This document shows, piece by piece, positions 26,121-36,080 of a stretch of 64,000 nt of DNA (position 1 is its first letter; each line of letters opens with the position of its first letter). Below the pieces are notes generated by a model. It worked only from the letters and a program-made list of their open reading frames with translations. It was not told the origin of the DNA and ran no database searches. The position numbers and the translations under genes were made by a program. This DNA is from Candidatus Binataceae bacterium (GTDB lineage: Bacteria; Desulfobacterota; Binatia; Binatales; Binataceae), in the NCBI GenBank assembly GCA_035508495.1, contig DATJMX010000072.1:1-64000 (forward strand). Direction: 5' to 3'.

Positions 26121-27512
26121 ATGGCAACCGCGCGTAGCAACACCACATTCGTGCCGCTCAAAGATCGGCTGGCCGCGGGCCGCGCATTGCGCGGGCGTTC
26201 GCAACGCTCTTTGCATGGCGATTGGCAGCCGGCGCAGGACCGTCCCGATCCGATCGCAACGCTGCTCGAGTCCGACAAGGGCCGAATCGCGGCGTTGCTG
26301 CCAATTCGCTACGAGCGGATGCGCCAGTCGCCGTTTGCGTTCCTGCGCGGCGCAGCATCGATCATGGCCTGGGATCTGTCGCGCACACCATCGACAGGGC
26401 TGCGCGTGCAGGCCTGCGGCGATTGCCGTATCATGAACTTCGGCGCGTTCGCCACTCCCGAGCGCAACCTGATTTTCGACATCAACGATTTCGATGAAAC
26501 GCTGCCCGCGCCCTGGGAATGGGACCTGAAGCGGCTCGCGGTGAGTATCGAAGTGGCAGGCCGCTCGGGTGGCACCAAAAAGAAGGATCGCGAGCGCGCG
26601 CTGCGTGGCGCAATCGCGGCGTACTGCGAACACATGGCGCGCTATGCGCGGATGACCGCACTTGATGTCTGGTACCAGCGCATCGACCTCACGGAGTTGA
26701 TCGCCAGGCACCCGGAGTCATCAAAGGAGCGAAAAGATCGCGACCTCGTCCGCAAAGCGCGTGAGCAAGCCGTTCCGAGCCACGTGCCTCTCACGGCCGC
26801 CGCAAAAAAGCGCAGTCATGCCGGCGCCGGCTCGATGAAAATCGAAAATCGGCCGCCGCTCCTCTACCATCTGCCGCGCCAGCGCACGCGCAGGTACTTC
26901 GCGCGGGTCAAGAATGCGCTCAAGACGTATCGCGATTCGTTGCCGGTTGCATATCGAACCCTGTTCGATCGCTTCGAGCTTCAGGACGTTGCGCTCAAGG
27001 TCGTTGGCATCGGCAGCGTCGGCACCTATTGCGAAATTGCGCTGTTCAGCGACGAGCAGAATGCGCCGCTGTTTCTCCAGATCAAGGAAGCGCGCGCTTC
27101 CGTGCTGGAGCCGTTTGCCGGCCAGAGCAAGTTTACGACGCATGGTGAGCGGGTGGTCGCGGGTCAGCGCCTGATGCAGGCCGCGAGCGACATCTTCCTG
27201 GGCTGGATGGTGGGGATGGAACCGGGCCGCGCCTTTTACGTGCGCCAGCTCCGCGACATGAAGATTCCGATGCCGGTGGACGCGGCCGATCCCGCCGACC
27301 TGGCGTTCTTCTCGGCGGCTTGCGGCCGCACGCTGGCCCGCGCTCACGCGCGCACCGGAGAACCCGCGATGATCGCGGGCTACCTGGGATCGGGCGCGGC
27401 CTTCGAAGGCGCAATCATCAACTTCTCGGAGGCTTATGCCGACCAGACCGAGCGCGACTATGCCGCGATGCTGAAAGCGATTCGCCAAGGCCGCATCAAA
27501 GCAAGGCGCTAG
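26121..27512 (+). CDS. DUF2252 family protein
   Basis: 463 residues matching the DUF2252 family, distantly related to kinase-like (aminoglycoside phosphotransferase) folds. Recognisable blocks are RMRQSPFAFLRGAASIMAWD, VQACGDCRIMNFGAFATPER, FDINDFDETLPAPWEWDLKR (the DxNDFDE motif) and RQLRDMKIPM. Function in bacteria is unknown; some members sit near redox or stress genes. It is followed by a cytochrome c gene after 44 bases on the same strand. Confidence 0.82.
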   Translation: MATARSNTTFVPLKDRLAAGRALRGRSQRSLHGDWQPAQDRPDPIATLLESDKGRIAALLPIRYERMRQSPFAFLRGAASIMAWDLSRTPSTGLRVQACGDCRIMNFGAFATPERNLIFDINDFDETLPAPWEWDLKRLAVSIEVAGRSGGTKKKDRERALRGAIAAYCEHMARYARMTALDVWYQRIDLTELIARHPESSKERKDRDLVRKAREQAVPSHVPLTAAAKKRSHAGAGSMKIENRPPLLYHLPRQRTRRYFARVKNALKTYRDSLPVAYRTLFDRFELQDVALKVVGIGSVGTYCEIALFSDEQNAPLFLQIKEARASVLEPFAGQSKFTTHGERVVAGQRLMQAASDIFLGWMVGMEPGRAFYVRQLRDMKIPMPVDAADPADLAFFSAACGRTLARAHARTGEPAMIAGYLGSGAAFEGAIINFSEAYADQTERDYAAMLKAIRQGRIKARR

Positions 27513-27556
27513 CTCCAAACTCCTGCACGAAGTAGATACTGTCCACCCTGGTGAAA

Positions 27557-28012
27557 ATGCACGCGAGCTGGATGGAACGAAACCCTCGATTTGCACTTGC
27601 GATGATCGTCCTCGTTACAGTGACGCTCAGCCTTGTGGCTCGAGCGCCGGCAAGGGCGGCCGATCCGGCCGCGATCGAGGATGGGCGTGTGCTGTATGTA
27701 AGGTTTTGCTCATCGTGCCACGGGCTCAATGCTGACGGGCGCGGCCCGGTTGCCGGCGTGCTCCAAACCCCGCCGGCGAATTTGCGGTTGCTGGGTGCGC
27801 GCTACGGCAATCCTTTACCCGCGGCCAAAATCGCGGACTTCATCGACGGGCGCGCCGCCGTCGCAGCGCACGGCGATCGCGATATGCCGGTGTGGGGCGA
27901 ACGCTTCAACGACATGACCGCCGAAGGTTCGCAGCGCGAGCGTGCCGTCAAAGATCGCCTCGCGAAGATCATCGGCTATCTTCAATCGATTCAGGATCAG
28001 CCGTCGAAGTGA
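27557..28012 (+). CDS. periplasmic c-type cytochrome
   Basis: About 151 residues with a signal peptide (ALAMIVLVTVTLSLVARAPA, cleavage near ARAAD) and a single heme motif CSSCHG; the distal Met ligand is probably in DRDMPVWGERF (PVWG motif), typical of class I cytochromes of the cytochrome c oxidase cbb3/CccA type. Possible starts are GTG 27551, ATG 27557 and ATG 27572. It is convergent with the ABC permease gene, one base away, and may accept electrons from one of the periplasmic dehydrogenases of the region. Confidence 0.83.
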   Translation: MHASWMERNPRFALAMIVLVTVTLSLVARAPARAADPAAIEDGRVLYVRFCSSCHGLNADGRGPVAGVLQTPPANLRLLGARYGNPLPAAKIADFIDGRAAVAAHGDRDMPVWGERFNDMTAEGSQRERAVKDRLAKIIGYLQSIQDQPSK

Positions 28013-28013
28013 G

Positions 28014-29147
28014 CTAGCGAAAATGCCGACGGAACTGCGTCGCGCCCCAGGCGAAAAAGACCGCGCCCAGCACGATCATCATCGTGAGTGGCCTCTGCAA
28101 ATCGCCGAGCGACGCACCGCGCAGGAAGATCCCGAATGCGATCTCGTTGAACCATCTGAGCGGCGACAACACCGTCGCTTCGGCAAGCCACCCCGGCATC
28201 GCCTCGGGCGGCGTCCAGGCGCCTGACAGGAAGATGATTGGCGCCATCACGATGAGCGTCATCATCGACACCTGCGGCATCGTACGGCAGAACGATGCGA
28301 CGACGAGCCCCAGGCCCGCCATCGTGAAGACGAAGATGGCCGCGCAGGCGAAGAACAAGCCGAGACTGCCGCGCACCGGAACGTGAAAAAACGGGATCAG
28401 CAGGCAGAACGTCGCCAGCAGCGCGCCGAAGATGAGCACGACCGTGCTCGCCGCAATTTTCGCGAGCAGCAGCTCCCATGGCTCGATCGGCGAAACCAAC
28501 AATTGCTCGATCGTGCCGTGCTCGCGCTCGCGAATCAGCGCCGAGGCCGGCAGCGCGATCGCCAGCACCGAGAGCATGATGAGCATCTCGTTGATGCCAT
28601 TGAAAAACTCCTCGCGCCGATTCGGATTGAAGCGCACGCGCAGCGCTGCCTCGACCATCGGCATCCGGTTCTGATCGAGAGCGGTCAGCCCGATCCGGCG
28701 CATGCTCATCTCGCTCCCGAGTCCCCCGATGATTTCTCGAGCGTAGCCTTCGGCTAGCGACGCGTGCGTCGCACGGGAACCGTCAAGGAAAAGCTGGATC
28801 GCGGCATGCTGGCCATGCTCGAGGTCGCTCTGGAAGCCATGTGGAATGACGATGCCGAGCAGATCCGCGCCCGAATCGAGCCGCTTGAGCATTTCGCGCT
28901 CGCTGGCCGGCGTCTTGCGCAGGCTGAAGTAAGGCGCGGCAAAACGCGCGACGAGCTCGCGGCTGGCCGCGCTGTGATCGTAGTCGATCACGGACATCGC
29001 AGCGTTGGTGAGCTCGAGATGGAATCCCTGCGCGGCGGTGAAAATATCGCCGGTAAAGGCGTAGATCACGAACAGAATCACGATCGAGTCGCGGCTCAGC
29101 TCGAGCAATTCCTTCCAGACCAGGGCACGGAAGCGGCGCAGGCTCAT
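28014..29147 (-). CDS. ABC-2 type transporter permease (YhhJ-like)
   Basis: 377 residues: one N-terminal transmembrane helix (IVILFVIYAFTGDIF), a large extracytoplasmic domain of about 130 residues (MSVIDYDHSAASRELV), then five or six C-terminal helices including the ABC-2 signature region REREHGTIEQLLVSPIEPWELLLAK. This is the YhiH/YbhS/YbhR class used for drug or lipid export. It overlaps the preceding permease gene by four bases and is the last gene of the operon. Confidence 0.88.
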   Translation of the reverse strand: MSLRRFRALVWKELLELSRDSIVILFVIYAFTGDIFTAAQGFHLELTNAAMSVIDYDHSAASRELVARFAAPYFSLRKTPASEREMLKRLDSGADLLGIVIPHGFQSDLEHGQHAAIQLFLDGSRATHASLAEGYAREIIGGLGSEMSMRRIGLTALDQNRMPMVEAALRVRFNPNRREEFFNGINEMLIMLSVLAIALPASALIREREHGTIEQLLVSPIEPWELLLAKIAASTVVLIFGALLATFCLLIPFFHVPVRGSLGLFFACAAIFVFTMAGLGLVVASFCRTMPQVSMMTLIVMAPIIFLSGAWTPPEAMPGWLAEATVLSPLRWFNEIAFGIFLRGASLGDLQRPLTMMIVLGAVFFAWGATQFRRHFR

Positions 29148-30280
29148 CGTTCGCGCTTCGGGGTGAGCACGATCCCCGCTGCCATGAAGACGATGATAAA
29201 CAGCCCGAGCGTGGCGAAATCCGCGAGCATCGCACGCAGCGGCAAGTTTTTGAGGAACGTGCCGATGACGATGTTGTTGCCGAACATGCCCGGAAAAAGA
29301 TGCGCAACCACGCGTGTGAGCGGGCTCATCGACGAAATCGGGATCAACATTCCTGAGTAAAGCGCCGACGGCACGATCGTGATGATCATCGCGACGATGT
29401 TGGCGCCGAGCTGGCTCTTGACGAATGACGAGACGAGCAGTCCGATTCCCGCCGTCGCGGTGACGTAGACCAGCATCCCGGCGGCGTAAATCGCGAGCGA
29501 TCCTTTGAACGGAACGCCGAACAGGATCACCGTCAGCAGCCCCAGGAACAACGCGTTGGTAAAACCGATCACGATGTAGGGCATCAGCTTGCCGATGACG
29601 AATTCGGCGCGCGTCGCCGGCGAGGAGAAGAAATTGTAAATCGAGCCGAGTTCCTTCTCACGCACGATCGCCAGCGCCATCATTACCGCCGGCGTCATCA
29701 TCAGAATCATCGGCAAGAGTCCGGGCACGATCGTGTTGGTGGTGCGCAGATTCTCGTTGAACAGGTAGCGCGTGCGCACTTCGATCGGCTGAAGATCGAG
29801 CGCGTGGCCGGTGCGCTCCTGAATTCTTGCGCTCAGGATATCGTCGGCCGCGCGCTCATGAGCGGCGAGCGCGTAGCCGCGCGTGATCTCAGCGCGGAAC
29901 GCGTACACGCCGTCAACCATGAGTTGCACCGTTGCCGGCAAACCGTGATAAAGCGTGCGCTCGAACTGCGGCGGCACGATGATCGCGAGGCGAATATCGC
30001 CGCGGCGCAACATCGCTTCGACTTCGCGCTCGCTGGCGTCTGCGCTCACCAGATCGAAGGTGCGATTGCCGGCGAAGGTGTAGATGTAATCGCGGCTCGT
30101 CGCGCTGTGATCGTAATCGATCACGGCAAATGGAATGTGCTCGACATCGAGCGAAAGCCCGTAGCCGAACAGCAGCATCAGCACCAGCGGTGTTCCGATC
30201 GCGCGCAACACGATCATCGGATCGCGGCGCAGGAGCCGCGTCTCGAGACGGGCGATCGCGAGCACGCGGCGGAAATTCAT
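29144..30280 (-). CDS. ABC-2 type transporter permease (YbhS/YhhJ-like), paralogue of the next gene
   Basis: 378 residues with the same architecture as its downstream neighbour: N-terminal helix (IVLRAIGTPLVLMLLFGYGL), the external domain starting HIPFAVIDYDHSATSRDYIY, and a cluster of C-terminal helices with VREKELGSIYNFFSSPATRAEFVIGK. The pair likely forms a heterodimeric channel. The start is the ATG at 30280, overlapping the ATPase gene's stop by four bases; the longer open frame upstream is only antisense/alternate reading of the ATPase gene. Confidence 0.88.
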   Translation of the reverse strand: MNFRRVLAIARLETRLLRRDPMIVLRAIGTPLVLMLLFGYGLSLDVEHIPFAVIDYDHSATSRDYIYTFAGNRTFDLVSADASEREVEAMLRRGDIRLAIIVPPQFERTLYHGLPATVQLMVDGVYAFRAEITRGYALAAHERAADDILSARIQERTGHALDLQPIEVRTRYLFNENLRTTNTIVPGLLPMILMMTPAVMMALAIVREKELGSIYNFFSSPATRAEFVIGKLMPYIVIGFTNALFLGLLTVILFGVPFKGSLAIYAAGMLVYVTATAGIGLLVSSFVKSQLGANIVAMIITIVPSALYSGMLIPISSMSPLTRVVAHLFPGMFGNNIVIGTFLKNLPLRAMLADFATLGLFIIVFMAAGIVLTPKRER

Positions 30281-32259
30281 ACCGTGCCCACTTTGCGCGA
30301 CGACTCCACCATCTCGATAAACGCGTCTTCGAAGCTGATCGTGTCGCGCCGAAGTTGGGCCCCGATCCCAGCCGCCGTCAGGATCGTTTCGATCCGATGT
30401 GCGATTTCTTCGGGATGCAGCGTCAGGACGTGAATGTCGCGGCCGAAGAGCGTCGCCGGCAATCCATGCGCGCGCAGAATATGGAGCGCGGCGCGATATT
30501 CTGCCGTTTCCACAATGACAGGATTGCCGCGGCGCGCCGCGGCAAGCTCGCGAATCTCGCTCGGAGCGCCAAGCGCGATCAGCCGTCCGGCATCGAGCAG
30601 CGCCACCCGATCGCATCCGTCGGCTTCGGACAGATAGTGCGTTGAAACCAGGATCGTGACGCCGCAATTGGCCGCGAGGTCACGAATGATGCGCCAGAAC
30701 GAGTCACGTGCAATCGGATCGACACCCGAGGTCGGCTCGTCGAGGATGAGCACCTGCGGAGCGTGCAGCACCGCGCATCCGAGCGCCAGGCGTTGGCGCT
30801 CGCCGAGCGGCAGCTTCGCGGCGAGCTCGCGTTCGCGGCCGCGCAGGTCGGCCTGGTCGAGCACCCATTCGGTGCGGCTGACCAGCCGCGCACGATCGAC
30901 ATCGTAGATAGCGCCGTAGAGCTTCAGGTTCTCGCTGACCGTGAGATCGCCGTACAGCGAGAAGAGCTGCGACATGTATCCGATGCGCCGCCGCAGCATC
31001 CGGCCCGATGATGCGACATCGAGACCCGCAACTTGAGCACGGCCCTCGTCAGGCGCGAGCAGGCCGCAGATCATCTTGATGATCGTGGTCTTGCCGCTGC
31101 CATTGGGTCCGAGCAGGCCGAAGATCTCGCCGCGCGCGATGCTGAAGCTCACGCGATCGACGGCGGTGAAATCGCCGAAGCGCTTTGTGAGCGATGCGAT
31201 TTCGATCGGAGTGCCGCCGAGTGCTCCGCTGCCGCTGTCGCGCGGGAACTGTGCGTAGCGTTGTCGTTCGCCACGAACGCTGGCGATGCTCGCGGCGAAG
31301 ATGTCATCGAGCGATGGCCTCGGATCGGCAGGCTTGGTTTCCGGCGCGAGTTGCGCGGCAACCGTCGCAAGGTCGGCCTCGTCAGCGGGCCGCGGCGCGA
31401 TCCTGATTCTGCGGCTGATGCGCCTGAAATGAAGACTCGCGGAATCCAGCACCGCGGTCGCGGTCTTCATCGCCGCAGGCTCGAACTCGCGCGGCGTCAC
31501 CACGACCGAATGACGCACTTCATCGGACGCACCGAGCCCAAGAAAGCGGCCGCCGTACATGAAGGCCAAACGCTCGAAGCGCTCGGCTTCATCGAGGTAC
31601 GAGGTCGAAACGATCGCGGTGATGCCGCGCTCGATAACGAGCTGCGTCAGGATGTCCCAGAAGTCGCGCCGCGAAACGGGATCGACGCCGGTGGTCGGCT
31701 CGTCGAGCACGATCAAATCGGGCTCGCCAATCAGCGCGCCGCAAAGTCCAAGCTTCTGTTTCATGCCGCCCGAGAGTTTGCCCGCGGCGCGGTCGCGAAA
31801 AGGAGTGAGCTGCGTCATCGCAAGCAGCCGCGCTTTCGATTCGAGGCGCAGCGCGCTCGGCAGCAGGCGCAGCTCGGCAAGGTAATCGAGATTTTCGTCG
31901 ATGCTGAGCTCGGGATAGAGATTTAGACCGATCCCCTGCGGCATGAATCCGATGCGGGTTTTGGCGCGCTCCGCGCCCGCCGCACTTGCAGCTTCGACGC
32001 CGAAGATCGACAAGTCGCCCGCAACGTGAAGCACGCCGGCGATCGCCTTGAGCAAGGTCGATTTGCCGACCGCATCGGGACCAATCAGGCCGAAGAACTC
32101 GCCGCGGCGAATTTCGAGATTGATCGAATCCAGCGCGATGTTGCGGCCATATGACTTGCGCAAGTTCCGCGCGCTCACCGCCAGCGTGGTATCGCCTGCT
32201 GCATCGCGGACAGGGCCGTGAGCATCCGCGCCGGTCAGTAGTTGAGCGGATTCACCCAC
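30277..32259 (-). CDS. ABC transporter with two fused ATP-binding domains (RbbA/YhiH-like)
   Basis: 660 residues with two nucleotide-binding domains. Domain 1: Walker A GPDAVGKSTLLK, signature LSGGMKQKLGL, Walker B IVLDEPTTGVDP. Domain 2: Walker A GPNGSGKTTIIK, degenerate signature LPLGERQRLALG instead of LSGGQ, Walker B LILDEPTSGVDP. A linker of about 80 residues (around DSASLHFRRISRRIRI) joins them. The layout matches RbbA/YhiH, the ATPase of YhiI-RbbA-YhhJ exporters. The start is GTG at 32259, overlapping the HlyD gene's end by 25 bases. Confidence 0.9.
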   Translation of the reverse strand: MGESAQLLTGADAHGPVRDAAGDTTLAVSARNLRKSYGRNIALDSINLEIRRGEFFGLIGPDAVGKSTLLKAIAGVLHVAGDLSIFGVEAASAAGAERAKTRIGFMPQGIGLNLYPELSIDENLDYLAELRLLPSALRLESKARLLAMTQLTPFRDRAAGKLSGGMKQKLGLCGALIGEPDLIVLDEPTTGVDPVSRRDFWDILTQLVIERGITAIVSTSYLDEAERFERLAFMYGGRFLGLGASDEVRHSVVVTPREFEPAAMKTATAVLDSASLHFRRISRRIRIAPRPADEADLATVAAQLAPETKPADPRPSLDDIFAASIASVRGERQRYAQFPRDSGSGALGGTPIEIASLTKRFGDFTAVDRVSFSIARGEIFGLLGPNGSGKTTIIKMICGLLAPDEGRAQVAGLDVASSGRMLRRRIGYMSQLFSLYGDLTVSENLKLYGAIYDVDRARLVSRTEWVLDQADLRGRERELAAKLPLGERQRLALGCAVLHAPQVLILDEPTSGVDPIARDSFWRIIRDLAANCGVTILVSTHYLSEADGCDRVALLDAGRLIALGAPSEIRELAAARRGNPVIVETAEYRAALHILRAHGLPATLFGRDIHVLTLHPEEIAHRIETILTAAGIGAQLRRDTISFEDAFIEMVESSRKVGTV

Positions 32260-33269
32260 GGCGCCTCCGTCTTCCAGCGGATCGCGGCGTCGGCCGGCAT
32301 CCCCGGCACCAGTTCATGCTGCGGATTCGAATCGAGATAAAGCTTCACCGCCACGACCTGCTTGGTGCGTTCCTCACGGGTCTGAACTTCCTTGGGCGTG
32401 AATTCGGAGCGCGGCGCGATCTCGCGCACCGTCGCCGCGAAAGGCTGCGACGGGTACGCATCGACGTAAACCTGCGCTCGATCGCCGAGCTTGATATGAC
32501 CGATTTCCGGCTCGGGCACGTAGGCCTTCATGTAGAGCGCATCGAGATCGGTCACGATCACGATAGGCGAGCCGGGCGCGAGCACCTCGCCCTGCTCCGC
32601 GACCTTGGTGGATACGACGCCTTTGAGCGGCGATTGAATCTGCGTGTCGCCGAATGTTGCGCGCTGACCGTCGAGCGCGGCTGCCGCGGCGTGGACGTTC
32701 TTCTCGGAGCTGGCGACTTCGGAGTCCGAGGCATCGACCGCGCGTTGCGCTGCCGCAACCTGCTCATCGGCAGATTGCAGGTTAGCGGCGGCCACGTCGC
32801 GCGCGGCGATCGCGGCGTCGAGATCGGATTGCGGCACGATTTGGTCGTCAAACAGCTTCTGGATACGCTCGGCATCCTGGTGTGCTTTGTAGGATTGTGC
32901 CGCGGCGCTGGCGCGATCGGCGATCGCCTTCTTCAACTCGCGCCGCATTGCCGCGGCGGCGGCCATCGAAGTTGACAGCTTGCTGCGCGACGAATCTTTC
33001 TGGGCAGCGGCCTCGTCGACCCCCGCGATGATCTGTTCGGAGCTGATTTCGGCGATCTGCTGACCGACGTTGACCTCGTCGCCTTCTCTGACCGCGAGAC
33101 TCACGAGCCGTCCGGCGACCTTGGTGCCCACCACGACGGGATCGCCCTCGATGCGGCCGTTGACGAGCACAATCCCTTCAGGAACGCGGTTGCGATTCAG
33201 CAGCCACGCGACGGTGCCCGCGATGACTGCCAGGCTCAGGATTCCGACGAAGACGAAAACGCGTTGCAT
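32235..33269 (-). CDS. HlyD/EmrA-type membrane fusion protein
   Basis: 344 residues: an N-terminal membrane anchor (VFVFVGILSLAVIAGTVAWLL), a barrel-sandwich half (GTKVAGRLVSLAVREGDEVN), an Ala/Asp/Lys-rich coiled coil (about residues 80-210) and the second lipoyl half (IQSPLKGVVSTKVAEQGEVL). It links the inner-membrane ABC-2 permeases to an outer-membrane channel; no TolC-like gene is in the window. ATG 33269 is preferred to TTG 33272. It follows the acetyltransferase/acyl-CoA synthetase gene by 15 bases and is therefore operonic with it. Confidence 0.9.
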   Translation of the reverse strand: MQRVFVFVGILSLAVIAGTVAWLLNRNRVPEGIVLVNGRIEGDPVVVGTKVAGRLVSLAVREGDEVNVGQQIAEISSEQIIAGVDEAAAQKDSSRSKLSTSMAAAAAMRRELKKAIADRASAAAQSYKAHQDAERIQKLFDDQIVPQSDLDAAIAARDVAAANLQSADEQVAAAQRAVDASDSEVASSEKNVHAAAAALDGQRATFGDTQIQSPLKGVVSTKVAEQGEVLAPGSPIVIVTDLDALYMKAYVPEPEIGHIKLGDRAQVYVDAYPSQPFAATVREIAPRSEFTPKEVQTREERTKQVVAVKLYLDSNPQHELVPGMPADAAIRWKTEAPWVNPLNY

Positions 33270-33284
33270 CAAGTGACAACCAGG

Positions 33285-36062
33285 CTATTCGAGTTGACTG
33301 AGCGAGCGCGCCAGCGGACGGATGCGCATCCGAGCGTCGATCACGACCGCGCCGCGGCCGGGCTCCAACACTTTGACCGGATTGAGATCGAGTTCGCTCA
33401 GCTCCGGCGCGGCTTCGACCAGCGCCGAGATGCGCATGATGAGCTTGACGAGCGCGTCGCGATCTCCCGGAGGAGCACCCCGATAGCCGTCGAACAGCCG
33501 ATTCATCCTGAGCGTCGCGAGCATCTCGGCCGCGGCGCTATCTGTCACCGGCGGCAGACGGAACGAGACATCTTTCTGCAGCTCGGCGCTGATCCCGCCC
33601 ATGCCGCACAGGATCAAAGGACCGAAGGTTGGATCACTGGTCATGCCGACCAGCATTTCGATTCCGGTTGTGATCTGCCGCTGCAGCAGGACCGCGTCGA
33701 GCGTGGTGCTGGCGGTTTTCATCCGCTCCTGGAGCGTTCGTACGGCGCTTTCGGCCGCGTCGGCGGAGTTGATGTTCAGGATCACGCCGCCGACGTCGGT
33801 CTTGTGGATGACTCCCGGTGCGATCGCCTTGGCGACGAGTGGAAAGCCCACGCGTTCCGCCGCCGCGCGCACATCGGCGAGGCTGGTCTCCTCGGCGTGC
33901 GCGACTTCGATTCCGACCGCGCCGAGCAACGTCGCAATTTCCGCATGCGTCAGCCATCGCGCGGAAGTCGCGTCCTTTAAGGCAGAATCGATACGATCGC
34001 GGATCACGCTGAGCGCGTCCGAGTCGAGCATTTCGATTGTACCGCGAGGGCGCTCGCGGAAGCGCGCATAGCGATAGCTGATGCCGAGCGCCAGTGCCGC
34101 GTTTTCCGGAAACGCGTAGGTCGGGATGATGCCGCGTGTGCCGGCATGAATTCGCTCCGGCGCACCCTGCGACGAAAGAAACACGCTCAGCACAGGCTTC
34201 TCCGCAGGAACCTCGGCGGCGCCGCGCGCGATCGCCTCGGCCACTTCGTCCGGCCGCGTCACCATCGGCGGGATATAGATGACGACGACCGAATCGATGT
34301 TGGGATCGTTGCCGACGAGCTTGATCGTGCGCACGTAATCTTCAGCCGGGACCGAGGCGGTCATGTCGATCGGATTTGCGAAGCCGGAACGCAGCGGCAG
34401 ATACGATCGCAATTCCTCGAGGGTGGCGTCGGTGAGTTTCGGCAGTTCGAGACCGTGCGCCTCGCATGCGTCGGCGAGCAAAATCCCGGGGCCGCCGGCG
34501 TTGGTCACCACACCCACGCGCGGCCCCTTTGGCAGCGGGCTCGTGCTGAACATCGCGACGACGTCGAACAGCTCTTCCAAAGTATTCGTGCGGATAACGC
34601 CGGCCTGCTCGAAGAGCGCCTCGACCGCGACGTCGAGATTCGCCAGCGCCGCGGAATGACTCGACGCCGCGCGCCTGCCCGCGGTCGAACGCCCCGCCTT
34701 GACCGCGACGATCGGCTTGGTGCGCGCGACTTCCGGCGCGGTGCGCGCGAACTTGATCGGATTGCCGAAGCTCTCGAGGTACAACACGATCACCGCGCTG
34801 CGCGGATCGTGGCTCCAGTAAGCCAGGCAATCGTTGCTCGACACATCAGCGCGGTTGCCAGCCGAGATGAAACTCGAGACCCCCAGGTGACGGATGCTCG
34901 CGTAGTCGAGCATCGTGATCCCGAGTGCGCCACTCTGCGAGAACATCGCGACGTTGCCCGGCGTGGGAGTCATCGGAGCGAACGTGGCGTTGAGCTGCAC
35001 AGCAGGGTCGGTGTTGATGATCCCCATGCAGTTCGGCCCGACCATCCGCATCCCGGCCGCGCGGACTTGCGTGCCGATACGCCGCTCGAAGCGCCGCCCT
35101 TCTTCCGAAATTTCGGCGAAGCCCGAGGTGATCACCACGACGTTGCGCACATGGGCGCGCGCGCAATCGTCGATCGCGGCTTCGACTGCGGAGGGTGGGA
35201 CACAAATCACGGCGAGATCGACGGGCTCGCCGATCGCGGCAACGCTCGCGAATGATTTCCTGCCCTGGACTTCGCTCGTACTCGCGTTAACGACGTGAAT
35301 TTGGCCGTGGAAGCCGTCGCGGATGATATTCGCGAGGATCGCGCCGCCGATCTTGTCGGTTTGCCGCGATGCGCCGACGACGGCCACCGAGCGCGGACTG
35401 AGCAGCCGGCCGATACTCTCCGCCACCGCGGAACTCTCGCGCGCAAAGCTCGCGGCGATGAACTGCGGCGTCTCGCGAATCGGGAAATAAACGTGGACCG
35501 TGCCTGAATCGAACGAGCGCGCGACCTTGAAGCCACTCTGCATGAACACGCCAAGCATGCGTTTGTTCTCGCTCAGCACCTCGGCTTCGAAACCATCGAT
35601 CCCGCCCGCCTGCGCGATCCGGCGCAGATGCTCGAGCAGGATGGTGCCGATGCCACGGCCCTGGTGCTCGTCAATCACGGCGAAGGCGACCTCGGCGTGG
35701 GTTGTGCCGGGTTTGCGGATGTAGCGGCCGACGCCGATGAAGCGCTCGCGGCCGACGTCGCTGAGCGTCGCGACGAGGCCGACATGATCGCGAAAATCAA
35801 CCTCGGTAAGGCGTTTAAGATCGGCGGCGCCGAGATCGCGCTTAATCCCCATGAAACGGAAGTAGATCGATTGGCTGCTGAGCCCATGGAAGTGCTCGCT
35901 CAGTAACTCCTTGTCACTCGGCTGGATGGCGCGGACGATAATCGACGCACCATCGCGCGCGATATCCTCGACGCGGTAGCGCAGCGGGTCCGCGAGCATC
36001 GCGCGCTCTGCCGCTTCAGCCTCGGCGCGCGGCACGCTTTCTGACGATGGATTTGACTTCAT
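33285..36062 (-). CDS. bifunctional GNAT acetyltransferase / NDP-forming acyl-CoA synthetase-like protein
   Basis: 925 residues. An N-terminal GNAT domain (residues about 40-195) has the acetyl-CoA motif DEHQGRGIGTIL (131-142). Then come a CoA-binding domain (VAVVGASRQTDKIGG, 227-241), a succinyl-CoA ligase-like domain (VGPNCMGIINT, 341-351), the phosphohistidine-type loop ASSHSAALA with His469, and a C-terminal ATP-grasp domain (FPLVAKAIAPGVIHKTDVGG). This is the domain order of the reversed Pat enzymes (as in Streptomyces PatA), which acetylate lysines, often of acyl-CoA synthetases. His469 appears intact, so ligase activity is possible, unlike the classical Pat where it is lost. An AGGGGGAT site precedes the ATG. 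Confidence 0.9.
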   Translation of the reverse strand: MKSNPSSESVPRAEAEAAERAMLADPLRYRVEDIARDGASIIVRAIQPSDKELLSEHFHGLSSQSIYFRFMGIKRDLGAADLKRLTEVDFRDHVGLVATLSDVGRERFIGVGRYIRKPGTTHAEVAFAVIDEHQGRGIGTILLEHLRRIAQAGGIDGFEAEVLSENKRMLGVFMQSGFKVARSFDSGTVHVYFPIRETPQFIAASFARESSAVAESIGRLLSPRSVAVVGASRQTDKIGGAILANIIRDGFHGQIHVVNASTSEVQGRKSFASVAAIGEPVDLAVICVPPSAVEAAIDDCARAHVRNVVVITSGFAEISEEGRRFERRIGTQVRAAGMRMVGPNCMGIINTDPAVQLNATFAPMTPTPGNVAMFSQSGALGITMLDYASIRHLGVSSFISAGNRADVSSNDCLAYWSHDPRSAVIVLYLESFGNPIKFARTAPEVARTKPIVAVKAGRSTAGRRAASSHSAALANLDVAVEALFEQAGVIRTNTLEELFDVVAMFSTSPLPKGPRVGVVTNAGGPGILLADACEAHGLELPKLTDATLEELRSYLPLRSGFANPIDMTASVPAEDYVRTIKLVGNDPNIDSVVVIYIPPMVTRPDEVAEAIARGAAEVPAEKPVLSVFLSSQGAPERIHAGTRGIIPTYAFPENAALALGISYRYARFRERPRGTIEMLDSDALSVIRDRIDSALKDATSARWLTHAEIATLLGAVGIEVAHAEETSLADVRAAAERVGFPLVAKAIAPGVIHKTDVGGVILNINSADAAESAVRTLQERMKTASTTLDAVLLQRQITTGIEMLVGMTSDPTFGPLILCGMGGISAELQKDVSFRLPPVTDSAAAEMLATLRMNRLFDGYRGAPPGDRDALVKLIMRISALVEAAPELSELDLNPVKVLEPGRGAVVIDARMRIRPLARSLSQLE

Positions 36063-36080
36063 GCGATCCCCCTTTTGCGA

